Of a stretch of 5,583 bases of DNA, positions 1-5,583 are shown piece after piece. The translations under genes and the position numbers were made by a program. The notes beneath the pieces are model-generated. The model searched no databases. It was not told where the DNA came from and worked only from the letters and a program-made list of their open reading frames with translations. How positions within the stretch are numbered: position 1 is the first letter of the stretch; every line of letters begins with the position of its first letter. This DNA comes from Bacteroidales bacterium (lineage in GTDB: Bacteria; Bacteroidota; Bacteroidia; Bacteroidales; Bacteroidaceae). Location of the stretch: NCBI GenBank assembly GCA_004558535.1, contig SFCP01000110.1, positions 1-5,583 on the forward strand. Reading direction: 5' to 3'.

Positions 1-250
1 CGAAGCGGCCGTTGGTGCGGTCCACCAGCACGCCCACCAGGGGATCGGTGATTGCGTCGAAAATGCGGGTGCCCGTCGCGATCAGACCGATGATGGCCGC
101 CGCCAGCCCCAGCACGTTCTGGGTGAAATATGAATACTGCATCATCAGGAACATGGCGATGTTTGTGGCACAGTTGTTCAGCGAGAAGAAGCCGATCTGC
201 CACAGTTTGGCGTTGTTATATTGGGTATCTGCACCTTTACTGTTTCCCAT
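1..250 (-). CDS. GPH-family sugar:cation symporter (MFS), N-terminal part only
   Basis: This is the start of an inner-membrane secondary transporter of the glycoside-pentoside-hexuronide:cation symporter family (MelB/YicJ-like, major facilitator superfamily). Only 83 residues are present; the rest lies beyond the left edge. The visible part has a short polar N-terminus (1-15), a first hydrophobic segment around 17-37 containing an Asn-Asn-Cys-Ala-Thr-Asn stretch, a second around 46-63, and then the family signature DAITDPLVGVLVDRT at 65-79. By alignment with MelB, Asp65 and Asp69 match the two aspartates of the helix II cation site (Asp55 and Asp59); that match is inferred from the motif. The ATG at 248-250 is chosen because it is preceded by a clear AGGAGA seven bases away. 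The gene follows dnaB in the same orientation after 244 bases, so it may have its own promoter, but I could not find a convincing one. The substrate cannot be told from this fragment. Confidence 0.9.
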   Translation of the reverse strand, partial: MGNSKGADTQYNNAKLWQIGFFSLNNCATNIAMFLMMQYSYFTQNVLGLAAAIIGLIATGTRIFDAITDPLVGVLVDRTNGRF

Positions 251-257
251 TGTAGAT

Positions 258-263
258 TCTCCT
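258..263 (-). promoter_or_regulatory. Shine-Dalgarno sequence of the symporter gene
   Basis: The minus strand reads AGGAGA, seven bases before the ATG at 248-250. It fixes the symporter start. It stands out because the other three genes here start without a good Shine-Dalgarno match, as is usual in Bacteroidota. Confidence 0.7.
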
Positions 264-420
264 ATCATTTTTTTCTTGGTTCGCCGGCTTTTTGTTTGTA
301 ACAACATTTTAACACACTTGTTTTTTAACTGTTAGAAATATATAATATAAATTAGCAATATATTGTCATTTGAATTCGGCGGTTTTGACAGAAAATGAAA
401 AGGGTTTTTGTCTATTCTGT

Positions 421-455
421 TGGCACAGGACGAGGCGATGTTTCCCGATGTGCCA
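421..455. other. Inverted repeat in the dnaB-symporter gap
   Basis: A perfect 7-base inverted repeat (TGGCACA at 421-427, TGTGCCA at 449-455) flanks a 21-base loop, 39 bases after the dnaB stop codon. On the plus strand a T-rich stretch follows it; on the minus strand, the direction of dnaB transcription, no T-run follows. It is therefore not a convincing terminator for dnaB. It could be an operator or a weak RNA hairpin, or chance. The rest of the 251-494 gap is AT-rich, especially 305-365, and holds no gene that I can support. Confidence 0.3.
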
Positions 456-494
456 TTTTCTTTGTCGCAATAAACTTTTAGCAGACAGCAATAT

Positions 495-2051
495 TTAGAA
501 AGGCGCGTCGGTGGCACCGGGCGGGGCAAAGGGAACATCGGGCGGGGGCGGGAAATCCCCGGTGGGCATCGGCGGTGCTTCGCCGCGGATCATGCCGCCT
601 GCTTCCGGGCCGGCGGGCAGGGGTACGTTGGCGGAGGAATCTACGTCGTCGGGATTTTGGAAGCGTGCGTACTGGCCCTTGAATGTCAGGAGCACGTCGC
701 CCACGGCGCCGTTGCGGTGCTTGGCAATGATAATCTCAGCCTTTCCGCGCAGGTCGTGCCCCTTTTCGTCGGCATAGATGTGATAGTACTCCGGGCGGTG
801 GATGAAAATCACCATGTCGGCGTCCTGCTCGATGGCGCCCGATTCGCGCAGGTCGCTCAGCTGCGGCCGCTTGCCCTCGTTGCCCTCGCGATTTTCCACG
901 CCGCGGTTCAGCTGGCTCAGCGCCAGGATGGGGATGTTCAGTTCCTTGGCCAGTCCCTTCAGCGAGCGGCTGATGGTCGACACCTCCTCCTGGCGGCTGC
1001 CGAAGTTCATGCCGCTGGCGTTCATGAGCTGGAGGTAGTCGATCATGATGAGTTTGACGCCGTGTTCGCGCACCAGGCGACGGGCCTTCGTGCGGAGTTC
1101 GAAGACAGAGAGCGAGGGCGTGTCGTCCACGAAGAGCGGTTTGCCGAAGAGCTCCTTGATCTTGTAGTCCAGCTGTCCCCATTCGTAGGGCGCCAGCTGT
1201 CCGCTGCGCATTTTCTCGCCGGAGATTTCGCACACGTTGATGATGATGCGGTTCACCAACTGCACGTTGGCCATTTCCAAGGAGAAGAATGCCACGGGGA
1301 TGCCCTGGTCCACAGCGATGTTCTTGGCAAGGCTCAGCGCAAAGGCCGTCTTGCCCATAGCGGGGCGTGCGGCCAGAATGACCAAGTCGGAATTTTGCCA
1401 TCCGCTCGTGATCTTGTCCAATTGTGTGAAGCCGCTGGCAATTCCGCTCAATCCGTCGCTGCGTGCCGCCGCTTTTTGCAGCATTTCATAGGCCTCGTTG
1501 ATGACGGGGTCAATCTGCGTATAGTCCTTTCGCAGGTTCTGCTGCGACAGCTCGAAGAGTTTTCCCTCGGCCTCCTGCATGAGTTCGTCCACGTCCTGAG
1601 TGCTGTCGAACGCCTTGCCCTGAATGTGGCTGGTGTAGGTGATGAGTTCGCGCGCGGTGTACTTCTGTGCGATGACGCGGGCGTGGTATTCCACGTGGGC
1701 CGACGACGATACGGTGCTGCTCAGCTGTGTGATGTAGTAGGGGCCGCCCACTTCCTCGAGGCAGCCCTCCTTGTTGAGCTGTTCGGTCACCGTGAGGATG
1801 TCGACGGGTTGTTGCTCCAGGTTGAGCTGACGTATGGCGGCGTAAATCTTTTGGTGGCGCGGCTCGTAGAAGCTTTCGGGGCGCAGGATTTCGCTGACGA
1901 GCGAGTAGGCATCCTTTTCGATCATCAGTGCGCCGAGTACGGCTTTCTCGAACTCAGGAACTTGCGGCTGCAAGTGTCCGTATTCGTCCTGCTGAGGTAT
2001 GTTGGCGTTATTGCTCTTGCGCGGTCTGTTCTTTCCGTTGGTAGGGGGCAT
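495..2051 (-). CDS. dnaB: Replicative DNA helicase DnaB
   Basis: This is the hexameric 5'-3' helicase that unwinds the chromosome at the replication fork and works with the DnaG primase. The protein has 518 residues, longer than the 471 of E. coli because of a polar N-terminal extension (1-30) and a Pro/Gly-rich tail (about 470-518). The DnaB N-terminal domain starts at about 32 (PEFEKAVLGALMIEKDAYS), a linker covers roughly 150-200, and the RecA-like ATPase follows. Visible motifs are Walker A ARPAMGKT (228-235), FFSLEM with catalytic Glu259, Walker B LIMIDYLQL (334-342), ALSQLNR (377-383), DLRESGAIEQDAD (400-412) and AKHRNG with the arginine-finger region at 444-446. All are uninterrupted, so there is no intein. 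The ATG at 2049-2051 lies 45 bases after the lipoprotein stop and has no Shine-Dalgarno, so co-transcription with that gene is likely. The last four residues are Asp-Ala-Pro-Phe, discussed as a finding. Confidence 0.98.
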   Translation of the reverse strand: MPPTNGKNRPRKSNNANIPQQDEYGHLQPQVPEFEKAVLGALMIEKDAYSLVSEILRPESFYEPRHQKIYAAIRQLNLEQQPVDILTVTEQLNKEGCLEEVGGPYYITQLSSTVSSSAHVEYHARVIAQKYTARELITYTSHIQGKAFDSTQDVDELMQEAEGKLFELSQQNLRKDYTQIDPVINEAYEMLQKAAARSDGLSGIASGFTQLDKITSGWQNSDLVILAARPAMGKTAFALSLAKNIAVDQGIPVAFFSLEMANVQLVNRIIINVCEISGEKMRSGQLAPYEWGQLDYKIKELFGKPLFVDDTPSLSVFELRTKARRLVREHGVKLIMIDYLQLMNASGMNFGSRQEEVSTISRSLKGLAKELNIPILALSQLNRGVENREGNEGKRPQLSDLRESGAIEQDADMVIFIHRPEYYHIYADEKGHDLRGKAEIIIAKHRNGAVGDVLLTFKGQYARFQNPDDVDSSANVPLPAGPEAGGMIRGEAPPMPTGDFPPPPDVPFAPPGATDAPF

Positions 2052-2096
2052 GGGAGTCTACGGGAGTTTGAAATGAAAGGGGGGTTAGAAATGCAG

Positions 2097-3569
2097 TCAT
2101 TGGGCCGGGTCGCTCTCCGCTTCGGGCAGGGGCTCGGCCTCGTAGCAGCCGGCGTCGGCCTTTCCGTCGGTCAGGCGGGGCCGGCCCAGGCGGTCGTTGG
2201 GGTAGTAGGCCGCGGTCCATTCCGTGTCGGCGATACCCACGGCGCGCGAAGCGGGATGGAGGGTAAAGGGAAAGATGAGTTTGTCGAGGTCGTGGGCCGG
2301 CAGGAAATTTTTCTCGCGTGCCGTTTCCTCGTCCTTGTCCCAGGTGGGGTTCACGTAGCCTGCATCCTCCACCTCGGGTGTATTGAGCAGGCAATTCATG
2401 AAGATGTAGCGAAAGGCATCCTCGGTGTAGCGGTCCGACTGGTAGCCCATGATTTCATCGCTCGAGCTGCCCGTGAGGATGCTGTTGACGAAAGCCAATT
2501 GCTCCACGGGGAGGCGGCTCTCGCCATCGATGTTGCTGAAGTCCAGGGCCACGCCCTTACCGCCGGCAAAGGGGTAGAAGTTGCCCACGGTGCAGTGGAC
2601 GAAGGTGTAGTGGCCGCCGCGCAGGTGCAGGCAGTCGCCGCCGGCATTGGTCACCTGGCTATTGCCGACGAAGAGGCGGGCGCTGCGGGCTTCAATGGCG
2701 TGGCCCACGACGTTGTGTACGATGCTGTTCTCCATCTCAAGCTTCGTGCGGCTCATGTCGCAGGAATCCAGGCGCAGGCCGTAGGTGCCGCTGTGTATGT
2801 CGCAGTAGCTGAGGTAGTTGTCGTAGCTGCTCTCGCCAAAGGTGACGCCCTGCCATTGTCCGGGGATGGCGTCGTAGCTTTGCTCGGTGAACATATTGCC
2901 GAGGCGGTCGCCGCGCATGAGTACCGGCTCCTCGAGCGTGCCCACGGCCCAGAGCGTGCCGTCGACCCGCATGCCGGCATCGGCATGGAAGTACAGGCGC
3001 GTGCCCGGGGCAAGGGTCAGTGTGGCGCCGGGAGCCACCACGAGGCTGTCCAGCACTTGGAAGGGCCGCGCAGAGGCCAGCAGGGTGTCGGTCTCCACGA
3101 CCAGGCCTTTCAGCCGGTACACGGACTGACCGTAACCCAGCAGTTCCACCGCGCTCTCCACGCCGGCCTCGGTGCGAAAGACCAGCCGGTCGTGGCAGGC
3201 CACGGGCAGGTCGCTGTCCTCGTCGCGCGGATGCAGGAACAGGAAGACGCGCATGCTGTCGCGGGCTGCAATTTCGAAACCGCCGGCCGTGCCGCCCTCG
3301 AGGAACGTGCCGTCCACGTTGACGCGATAGGGCGAGGCGGCGCCTTGCTCCAGACGGATTTCGGGAATCCGGATGGCCTTGTCGGCCGGGTTGTAGACTT
3401 CGAAAGTATAGGTGTTGGTAGGTTGGCCGCTGAAGACGGTGTCGAACGACAGCGTGTCGCGCGAGAACACCAGGACGTCGTTCGGCGAAAGGGTGTAGCT
3501 CTCGTCGTCCATACAACCGGTCAGGCAGCACAGCCAGCCGGCCAACAAATAGAATAGCAAGCGACGCAT
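2097..3569 (-). CDS. Probable surface lipoprotein with Ig-like N-terminal domain and right-handed beta-helix
   Basis: This is a 490-residue lipoprotein of unproven function. Residues 1-19 form a lipoprotein signal peptide (Arg2-Arg3, a hydrophobic run, lipobox LTGC) with lipidation expected at Cys19. The mature start, Cys-Met-Asp-Asp-Glu, resembles the acidic export signals that place Bacteroidota lipoproteins on the outer face of the outer membrane, so a surface location is inferred. Residues about 38-147 have the look of an ASH/DUF1573-like Ig fold (SFDTVFSG, then TFEVYNP and IRIPEI). From about 150 the sequence shows short beta-strand and turn repeats with many Asn, Gly and Ser residues, as in right-handed parallel beta-helix proteins. 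The end (about 432-477: HPASRAVGIAD, then NDRLGRPR and DAGCYE) matches the closing motif common in such helices (D..GRPR..DIGAYE). No catalytic residues of a polysaccharide lyase can be assigned; glycan or matrix binding is possible. It sits between pepD and dnaB with gaps of 78 and 45 bases. Confidence 0.88.
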   Translation of the reverse strand: MRRLLFYLLAGWLCCLTGCMDDESYTLSPNDVLVFSRDTLSFDTVFSGQPTNTYTFEVYNPADKAIRIPEIRLEQGAASPYRVNVDGTFLEGGTAGGFEIAARDSMRVFLFLHPRDEDSDLPVACHDRLVFRTEAGVESAVELLGYGQSVYRLKGLVVETDTLLASARPFQVLDSLVVAPGATLTLAPGTRLYFHADAGMRVDGTLWAVGTLEEPVLMRGDRLGNMFTEQSYDAIPGQWQGVTFGESSYDNYLSYCDIHSGTYGLRLDSCDMSRTKLEMENSIVHNVVGHAIEARSARLFVGNSQVTNAGGDCLHLRGGHYTFVHCTVGNFYPFAGGKGVALDFSNIDGESRLPVEQLAFVNSILTGSSSDEIMGYQSDRYTEDAFRYIFMNCLLNTPEVEDAGYVNPTWDKDEETAREKNFLPAHDLDKLIFPFTLHPASRAVGIADTEWTAAYYPNDRLGRPRLTDGKADAGCYEAEPLPEAESDPAQ

Positions 3570-3599
3570 GTTGTATATTCTCTCTTTGGGAATGAGACG

Positions 3600-3641
3600 C
3601 CTACCCCCAATCCCCCTCCGGCTGAGAGGGACGGGGAGAGG
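3600..3641 (-). other. GC-rich RNA hairpin in the pepD-lipoprotein spacer
   Basis: The 42-base segment can fold, as minus-strand RNA, into a 17-pair stem with a 5-base loop (3619-3623), one C/U mismatch and one bulged U. Three of the pairs are G·U wobbles on the minus-strand RNA; on the plus strand the same positions would be A/C mismatches, so the fold is specific to the strand on which the genes are transcribed. It begins six bases after the pepD stop codon. No T-run follows, so it is not a classic terminator. It may stabilise the pepD end of the mRNA, partly uncouple the downstream gene, or be a copy of a dispersed CT-rich palindromic repeat. Confidence 0.6.
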
Positions 3642-3647
3642 CAGGGC

Positions 3648-5096
3648 TTATAAATTCTTCAGGATGTCAAGCACGTGGTCCCACACCAACTGTACGGTGG
3701 GGATGTGCAGGCGCTCCTCGGGCGAATGCACGCCGCGCAGGGTGGGGCCCACGCTGATCATGTCGAGCCCGGGGTATTTCTCGCTGAACAGTCCGCACTC
3801 CAATCCGGCGTGGATGGCCAGTACCTTCGGTTCCTTGCCGAACAGGCGGCGATAGCTCTCGACGGCTACGCGCAGCAGGTGGCTGTCAGGATTCATCTTC
3901 CAGCCGGGATAGCCCTCGCCCGTTTCGACGCGTGCACCGCCCAGGGTAAACGCGGCGCGCACGGCGGCGCTGATGTCCAGGCGTGCACTGCCCACGCTGC
4001 TGCGTTGGCTTGTGGTGACGACCACGCTACCCTCGGACAGACGGATGCTGGCCAGGTTGCTCGACGTCTCGACCAGTCCCGGCATGTCAAAGCTCATAGC
4101 GTAGACCCCGTTGCAGACGGCGCGTAGCGACAGGAGCATCCGGTGCGCTGCCTTGGGCTGCAGGCAGCTCGTGGCGGCGGGGCAGCTCTCCAGTTCCACC
4201 TTGAAGTCGGGCTCCGCCTTACCGATTTCCTCCTCCAGGTCGGCAATGAAGTGGTTGAGGTCTATGCGGACTTGCTCCTTGTGGCCGGTCGGAACGGCAC
4301 AGACGGCCCAACCCTCGCGGGGAATGGCGTTGTGCAGGCCGCCGCTCTGTATGTCGCAGAGGCGCAGGTCCATCCGCTCCATCTCGTCCGTCAGGAAGCG
4401 TACGAGCAGGCGGTTGGCATTGACGCGGAACTTGTTGATGTCATCGCCCGAGTGGCCGCCGCGCAGTCCGCTCACCTTGACGGAGAAGGTGAAGAAGCCG
4501 TCGGGCAGTTCCTCCGTGGGAATGTCGAACCAGGCCGTGGTACGCGCGCCGCCCGCACAGCTGACAAAGATTTGTCCCTCGTCCTCGCTGTCCAGGTTGA
4601 TCAGGTATTTTCCGCTCATGAAGCCCGACTGCAGGCCCATGGCGCCCGTCAGTCCCGTTTCCTCGTCGCGGGTGAAGAGGCATTCCAGCGGACCGTGCTC
4701 TACGTCGGTAGCTTGGAGCAGCGCCATCTGCATGGCTACGCCGATACCGTCGTCGGCGCCCAGCGTGGTGCCCTTGGCGCGCATCCATTCACCGTCGATT
4801 TCCGTTTGGATGGGGTCGGTGAGGAAGTCGTGCTCTACGTCCGCATTTTTCTCGCACACCATGTCGAAGTGGCTTTGCAGGATGACGGTGGGGCGTCCCT
4901 CGCAGCCCGGGGTGGCGGGCTTGCAGATAATCACGTTGCCCACCTCGTCCGTGCGGGTTTCCAGACCGAGGGACTTTCCGAAGTCCTGTAAAAACGCAAT
5001 CATGCGCTCCTCGTGCTTCGAGGGGCGGGGTACGCGGTTGATTTCGGCAAAGCAATCAAAAACCGCCTTTGGTTGCAGCAAAATGGTTTCGTTCAT
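3648..5096 (-). CDS. pepD: Aminoacyl-histidine dipeptidase (peptidase D, M20 family)
   Basis: This is a cytoplasmic di-zinc dipeptidase that cleaves Xaa-His and other unblocked dipeptides, taking part in peptide recycling and amino-acid supply. At 482 residues it matches the usual length (485 in E. coli PepD). The zinc and catalytic residues are all present: HFDM (His76 metal, Asp78), LGADDG (Asp115 metal bridge), RDEETGLTG (Glu145 general base, Glu146 metal), INLDSE (Asp169 metal) and RGVHSPEE (His457 metal). Each sits four residues before its E. coli counterpart, which supports an intact enzyme. The GGHSGDDI motif (213-220) opens the lid/dimerisation domain. No signal peptide is seen. The ATG at 5094-5096 lies about 39 bases after the expected transcription start of a strong Bacteroidota-type promoter, with no Shine-Dalgarno. 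It is the first gene of the likely pepD-lipoprotein-dnaB unit. Confidence 0.97.
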   Translation of the reverse strand: MNETILLQPKAVFDCFAEINRVPRPSKHEERMIAFLQDFGKSLGLETRTDEVGNVIICKPATPGCEGRPTVILQSHFDMVCEKNADVEHDFLTDPIQTEIDGEWMRAKGTTLGADDGIGVAMQMALLQATDVEHGPLECLFTRDEETGLTGAMGLQSGFMSGKYLINLDSEDEGQIFVSCAGGARTTAWFDIPTEELPDGFFTFSVKVSGLRGGHSGDDINKFRVNANRLLVRFLTDEMERMDLRLCDIQSGGLHNAIPREGWAVCAVPTGHKEQVRIDLNHFIADLEEEIGKAEPDFKVELESCPAATSCLQPKAAHRMLLSLRAVCNGVYAMSFDMPGLVETSSNLASIRLSEGSVVVTTSQRSSVGSARLDISAAVRAAFTLGGARVETGEGYPGWKMNPDSHLLRVAVESYRRLFGKEPKVLAIHAGLECGLFSEKYPGLDMISVGPTLRGVHSPEERLHIPTVQLVWDHVLDILKNL

Positions 5097-5140
5097 ATTT
5101 CTATTGTTGATTGTTTTGTTGCGTATGAAAAAGGTTTCTG

Positions 5141-5171
5141 CAAAGGTAGTAATTCCCGTTTATCCGTGCAA
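5141..5171 (-). promoter_or_regulatory. pepD promoter, Bacteroidota housekeeping-sigma type
   Basis: On the minus strand, TACCTTTG (5141-5148) is a perfect match to the Bacteroidota -7 consensus TAnnTTTG. TTG (5169-5171) lies exactly 20 bases upstream as the -33 element. The expected start is around 5134-5136, giving a leader of about 39 bases before the pepD ATG. It probably also drives the lipoprotein gene and dnaB, since I saw no comparable promoter in the short gaps before them. Confidence 0.8.
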
Positions 5172-5388
5172 GGCAGGTTGGTGTGAAGTGAAGCTGCGGC
5201 GTGCAACTTTCTTGCAGGGGGAGGGGACGATGGGGCAGGAGACCGCGTGTTCGCAGCAGGCCCGCGGGAGGCTTGCAGTGGGCCTTGGATGGCCCGAAGT
5301 GCATAGTTGTATTAACATTTATAACCTTTGGCAACATTTTTGCGGCAGATTTACGTCCCCGAAATTCCCCCTTCGGAGAACTGCCTCC

Positions 5389-5472
5389 TTTGTGTTTTTG
5401 ACCAAGTGCTTTGTAGTTTTTGCTAAGTGCTTTGTAGTTTTGACTAAGTGCCTTGTAGTTTTCACCAAGTGC
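5389..5472. repeat. Four tandem 21-base repeats
   Basis: Four head-to-tail units lie at 5389-5409, 5410-5430, 5431-5451 and 5452-5472. The plus-strand consensus is TTTGTAGTTTT, then two or three variable bases, then AAGTGC. The outer units differ from the third by about three positions each. Read on the minus strand, each unit encodes seven residues of the form Ala-Leu-(Gly/Ser)-X-(Asn/Lys)-(Tyr/His)-Lys, but most differences between units change the amino acid, which argues against selection as protein. There are no unique spacers, so this is not a CRISPR array. Confidence 0.9.
5410..5442 (+). promoter_or_regulatory. Promoter-like motif pair inside the tandem repeat
   Basis: On the plus strand, TTTG (5410-5413, start of the second unit) and TAGTTTTG (5435-5442, third unit) match the Bacteroidota -33 and -7 elements with a 21-base spacer. 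The second and fourth units carry near-matches to the -7 element (one extra T; final G changed to C). A plus-strand transcript would start near 5448 and meet a terminator-like hairpin after about 50 bases. The match may be chance in a T-rich repeat. Confidence 0.3.
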
Positions 5473-5473
5473 T

Positions 5474-5501
5474 GCCTGCGAGAGGCCCCTCGAGGCTTTT
5501 T
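5474..5501 (+). terminator. Rho-independent terminator-like hairpin, plus strand
   Basis: GCCT (5474-5477) pairs with AGGC (5493-5496), and CGAG (5479-5482) pairs with CTCG (5489-5492), with one bulged G at 5478 and a 6-base loop. TTTTT follows at 5497-5501. No T-run follows on the minus strand, so it is oriented for plus-strand transcription. No plus-strand gene is present to its left in this window. Confidence 0.5.
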
Positions 5502-5519
5502 GGAGGACCATAGCGTACG

Positions 5520-5566
5520 AAAAAACTCCGGAGCAGCCTCGCGTTTGCCGCAAGTCCGCTCCGGAG
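5520..5566 (-). terminator. Rho-independent terminator, minus strand
   Basis: On the minus strand a perfect 9-base outer stem (CTCCGGAGC, 5558-5566, with GCTCCGGAG, 5526-5534) encloses an inner 6-pair stem (CTTGCG with CGCGAG) and a GCAAA loop. The two stems are joined by a nearly paired 3x3 junction (G·U, G-C, A/G). Six Ts follow directly (5520-5525). Two G·U wobbles form only on minus-strand RNA. It should stop transcription entering from the right, either from a gene outside the window or from the -7 box just upstream, and so insulate pepD. Confidence 0.75.
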
Positions 5567-5571
5567 CAATG

Positions 5572-5579
5572 CAAAGATA
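5572..5579 (-). promoter_or_regulatory. -7 promoter box next to the minus-strand terminator
   Basis: The minus strand reads TATCTTTG followed by CA, a perfect TAnnTTTG match. The -33 element would lie beyond the right edge, so only half the promoter can be judged. The terminator hairpin begins five bases downstream, about where transcription would start. Confidence 0.45.
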
Positions 5580-5583
5580 ATAC

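Larger units (their letters stand above)
5097..5583. other. Non-coding region upstream of pepD
   Basis: No gene that I can support lies in these 487 bases. The stretch nearest pepD (5097-5171) holds its leader and promoter. The part from 5172 to 5388 shows only minor palindromes (CCCGCGGG at 5261-5268; GGGCC and GGCCC flanking six bases at 5280-5295; TGCAA and TTGCA at 5202-5216) and an AT-rich patch near 5307-5340. From 5389 to 5579 it is densely built: a 21-base tandem repeat, two opposing terminator-like hairpins and a -7 box. A minus-strand open frame crosses the whole region, but it overlaps the pepD promoter and does not look like protein. Confidence 0.7.

Noticed and set aside
335..342. 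TATATTTC as a -7 box for the symporter
   Set aside because: The last base differs from consensus, and no TTG or TTTG is found 19-21 bases upstream.
332..538. A 68-codon minus-strand frame overlapping the dnaB end
   Set aside because: It overlaps the dnaB 3' end in another frame and runs into AT-rich non-coding sequence. It has no start signal or recognisable domain.
1280..1400. Intein or insertion in DnaB
   Set aside because: DnaB is a common intein host, but Walker A and all later helicase motifs are continuous at normal spacing.
657..3557. A 966-codon open frame on the plus strand, antisense to dnaB and the lipoprotein gene
   Set aside because: It starts with TTG and is codon-aligned with both minus-strand genes, and the 45-base gap keeps the register. 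It stays open because the sense genes avoid TTA, CTA and TCA codons. The product is an Ala/Val/His/Gly-rich shadow, while both sense proteins show clear family motifs.
5261..5295. Small palindromes CCCGCGGG and GGGCC/GGCCC
   Set aside because: They are short, GC-rich, and without a T-run or paired partner; expected by chance in this composition.
5389..5472. CRISPR array
   Set aside because: The units are contiguous, 21 bases long and have no unique spacers; no cas genes are present.
5101..5574. Minus-strand open frame of 157 codons containing the heptapeptide repeat (136 codons from the ATG at 5509-5511)
   Set aside because: The first start is a TTG lying in the -7 box, and the ATG has only a distant GGAG. 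The frame covers the terminator or the pepD promoter, and differences between repeat units are mostly amino-acid-changing. The shared seven-residue pattern keeps a small chance that it is real.
4111..5580. Long plus-strand open frames opposite pepD (4111-5580, 4143-4991, 3675-4127)
   Set aside because: These are antisense shadows of a well-supported pepD. The longest also runs through the pepD promoter and both hairpins, and its composition is low in complexity and rich in Ser and Arg.

Overview
The window looks like the chromosome of a fairly GC-rich member of the Bacteroidales (Bacteroidota). Three things point there: a lipoprotein whose lipid-anchored cysteine is followed by an acidic Met-Asp-Asp-Glu export-type signal; promoter elements of the Bacteroidota type (TTTG/TTG, about 20 bases, TAnnTTTG); and mostly Shine-Dalgarno-free starts. 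I cannot resolve the genus.

All four protein genes lie on the minus strand, so the biological order runs from high to low coordinates. At the right edge, 5097-5583 is a 487-base non-coding region with four 21-base tandem repeats, two oppositely oriented terminator-like hairpins, a -7 box next to one of them, and a good promoter for the first gene. Next come pepD (aminoacyl-histidine dipeptidase, 3648-5096), a 77-base spacer holding a strong RNA-strand-specific hairpin, a lipoprotein with a beta-helix (2097-3569), a 45-base gap, and dnaB (replicative helicase, 495-2051). A 244-base AT-rich gap separates dnaB from the first 83 residues of a GPH-family sugar:cation symporter (1-250), which is cut by the left edge.

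The close spacing and the lack of a recognisable internal promoter suggest that pepD, the lipoprotein gene and dnaB can be read as one transcript from the promoter at 5141-5171. Their jobs (dipeptide turnover, cell-envelope lipoprotein, replication fork unwinding) do not form one pathway; this looks like ordinary housekeeping co-location.

I found no defence system, mobile element, CRISPR array, tRNA or rRNA. The least ordinary material is in 5389-5579, where short promoter-like and terminator-like elements face each other and could make two very short convergent RNAs. Two smaller curiosities are the double Asp-X-Pro-Phe tip of DnaB, which resembles the SSB C-terminal tip, and the hairpin between pepD and the lipoprotein gene.
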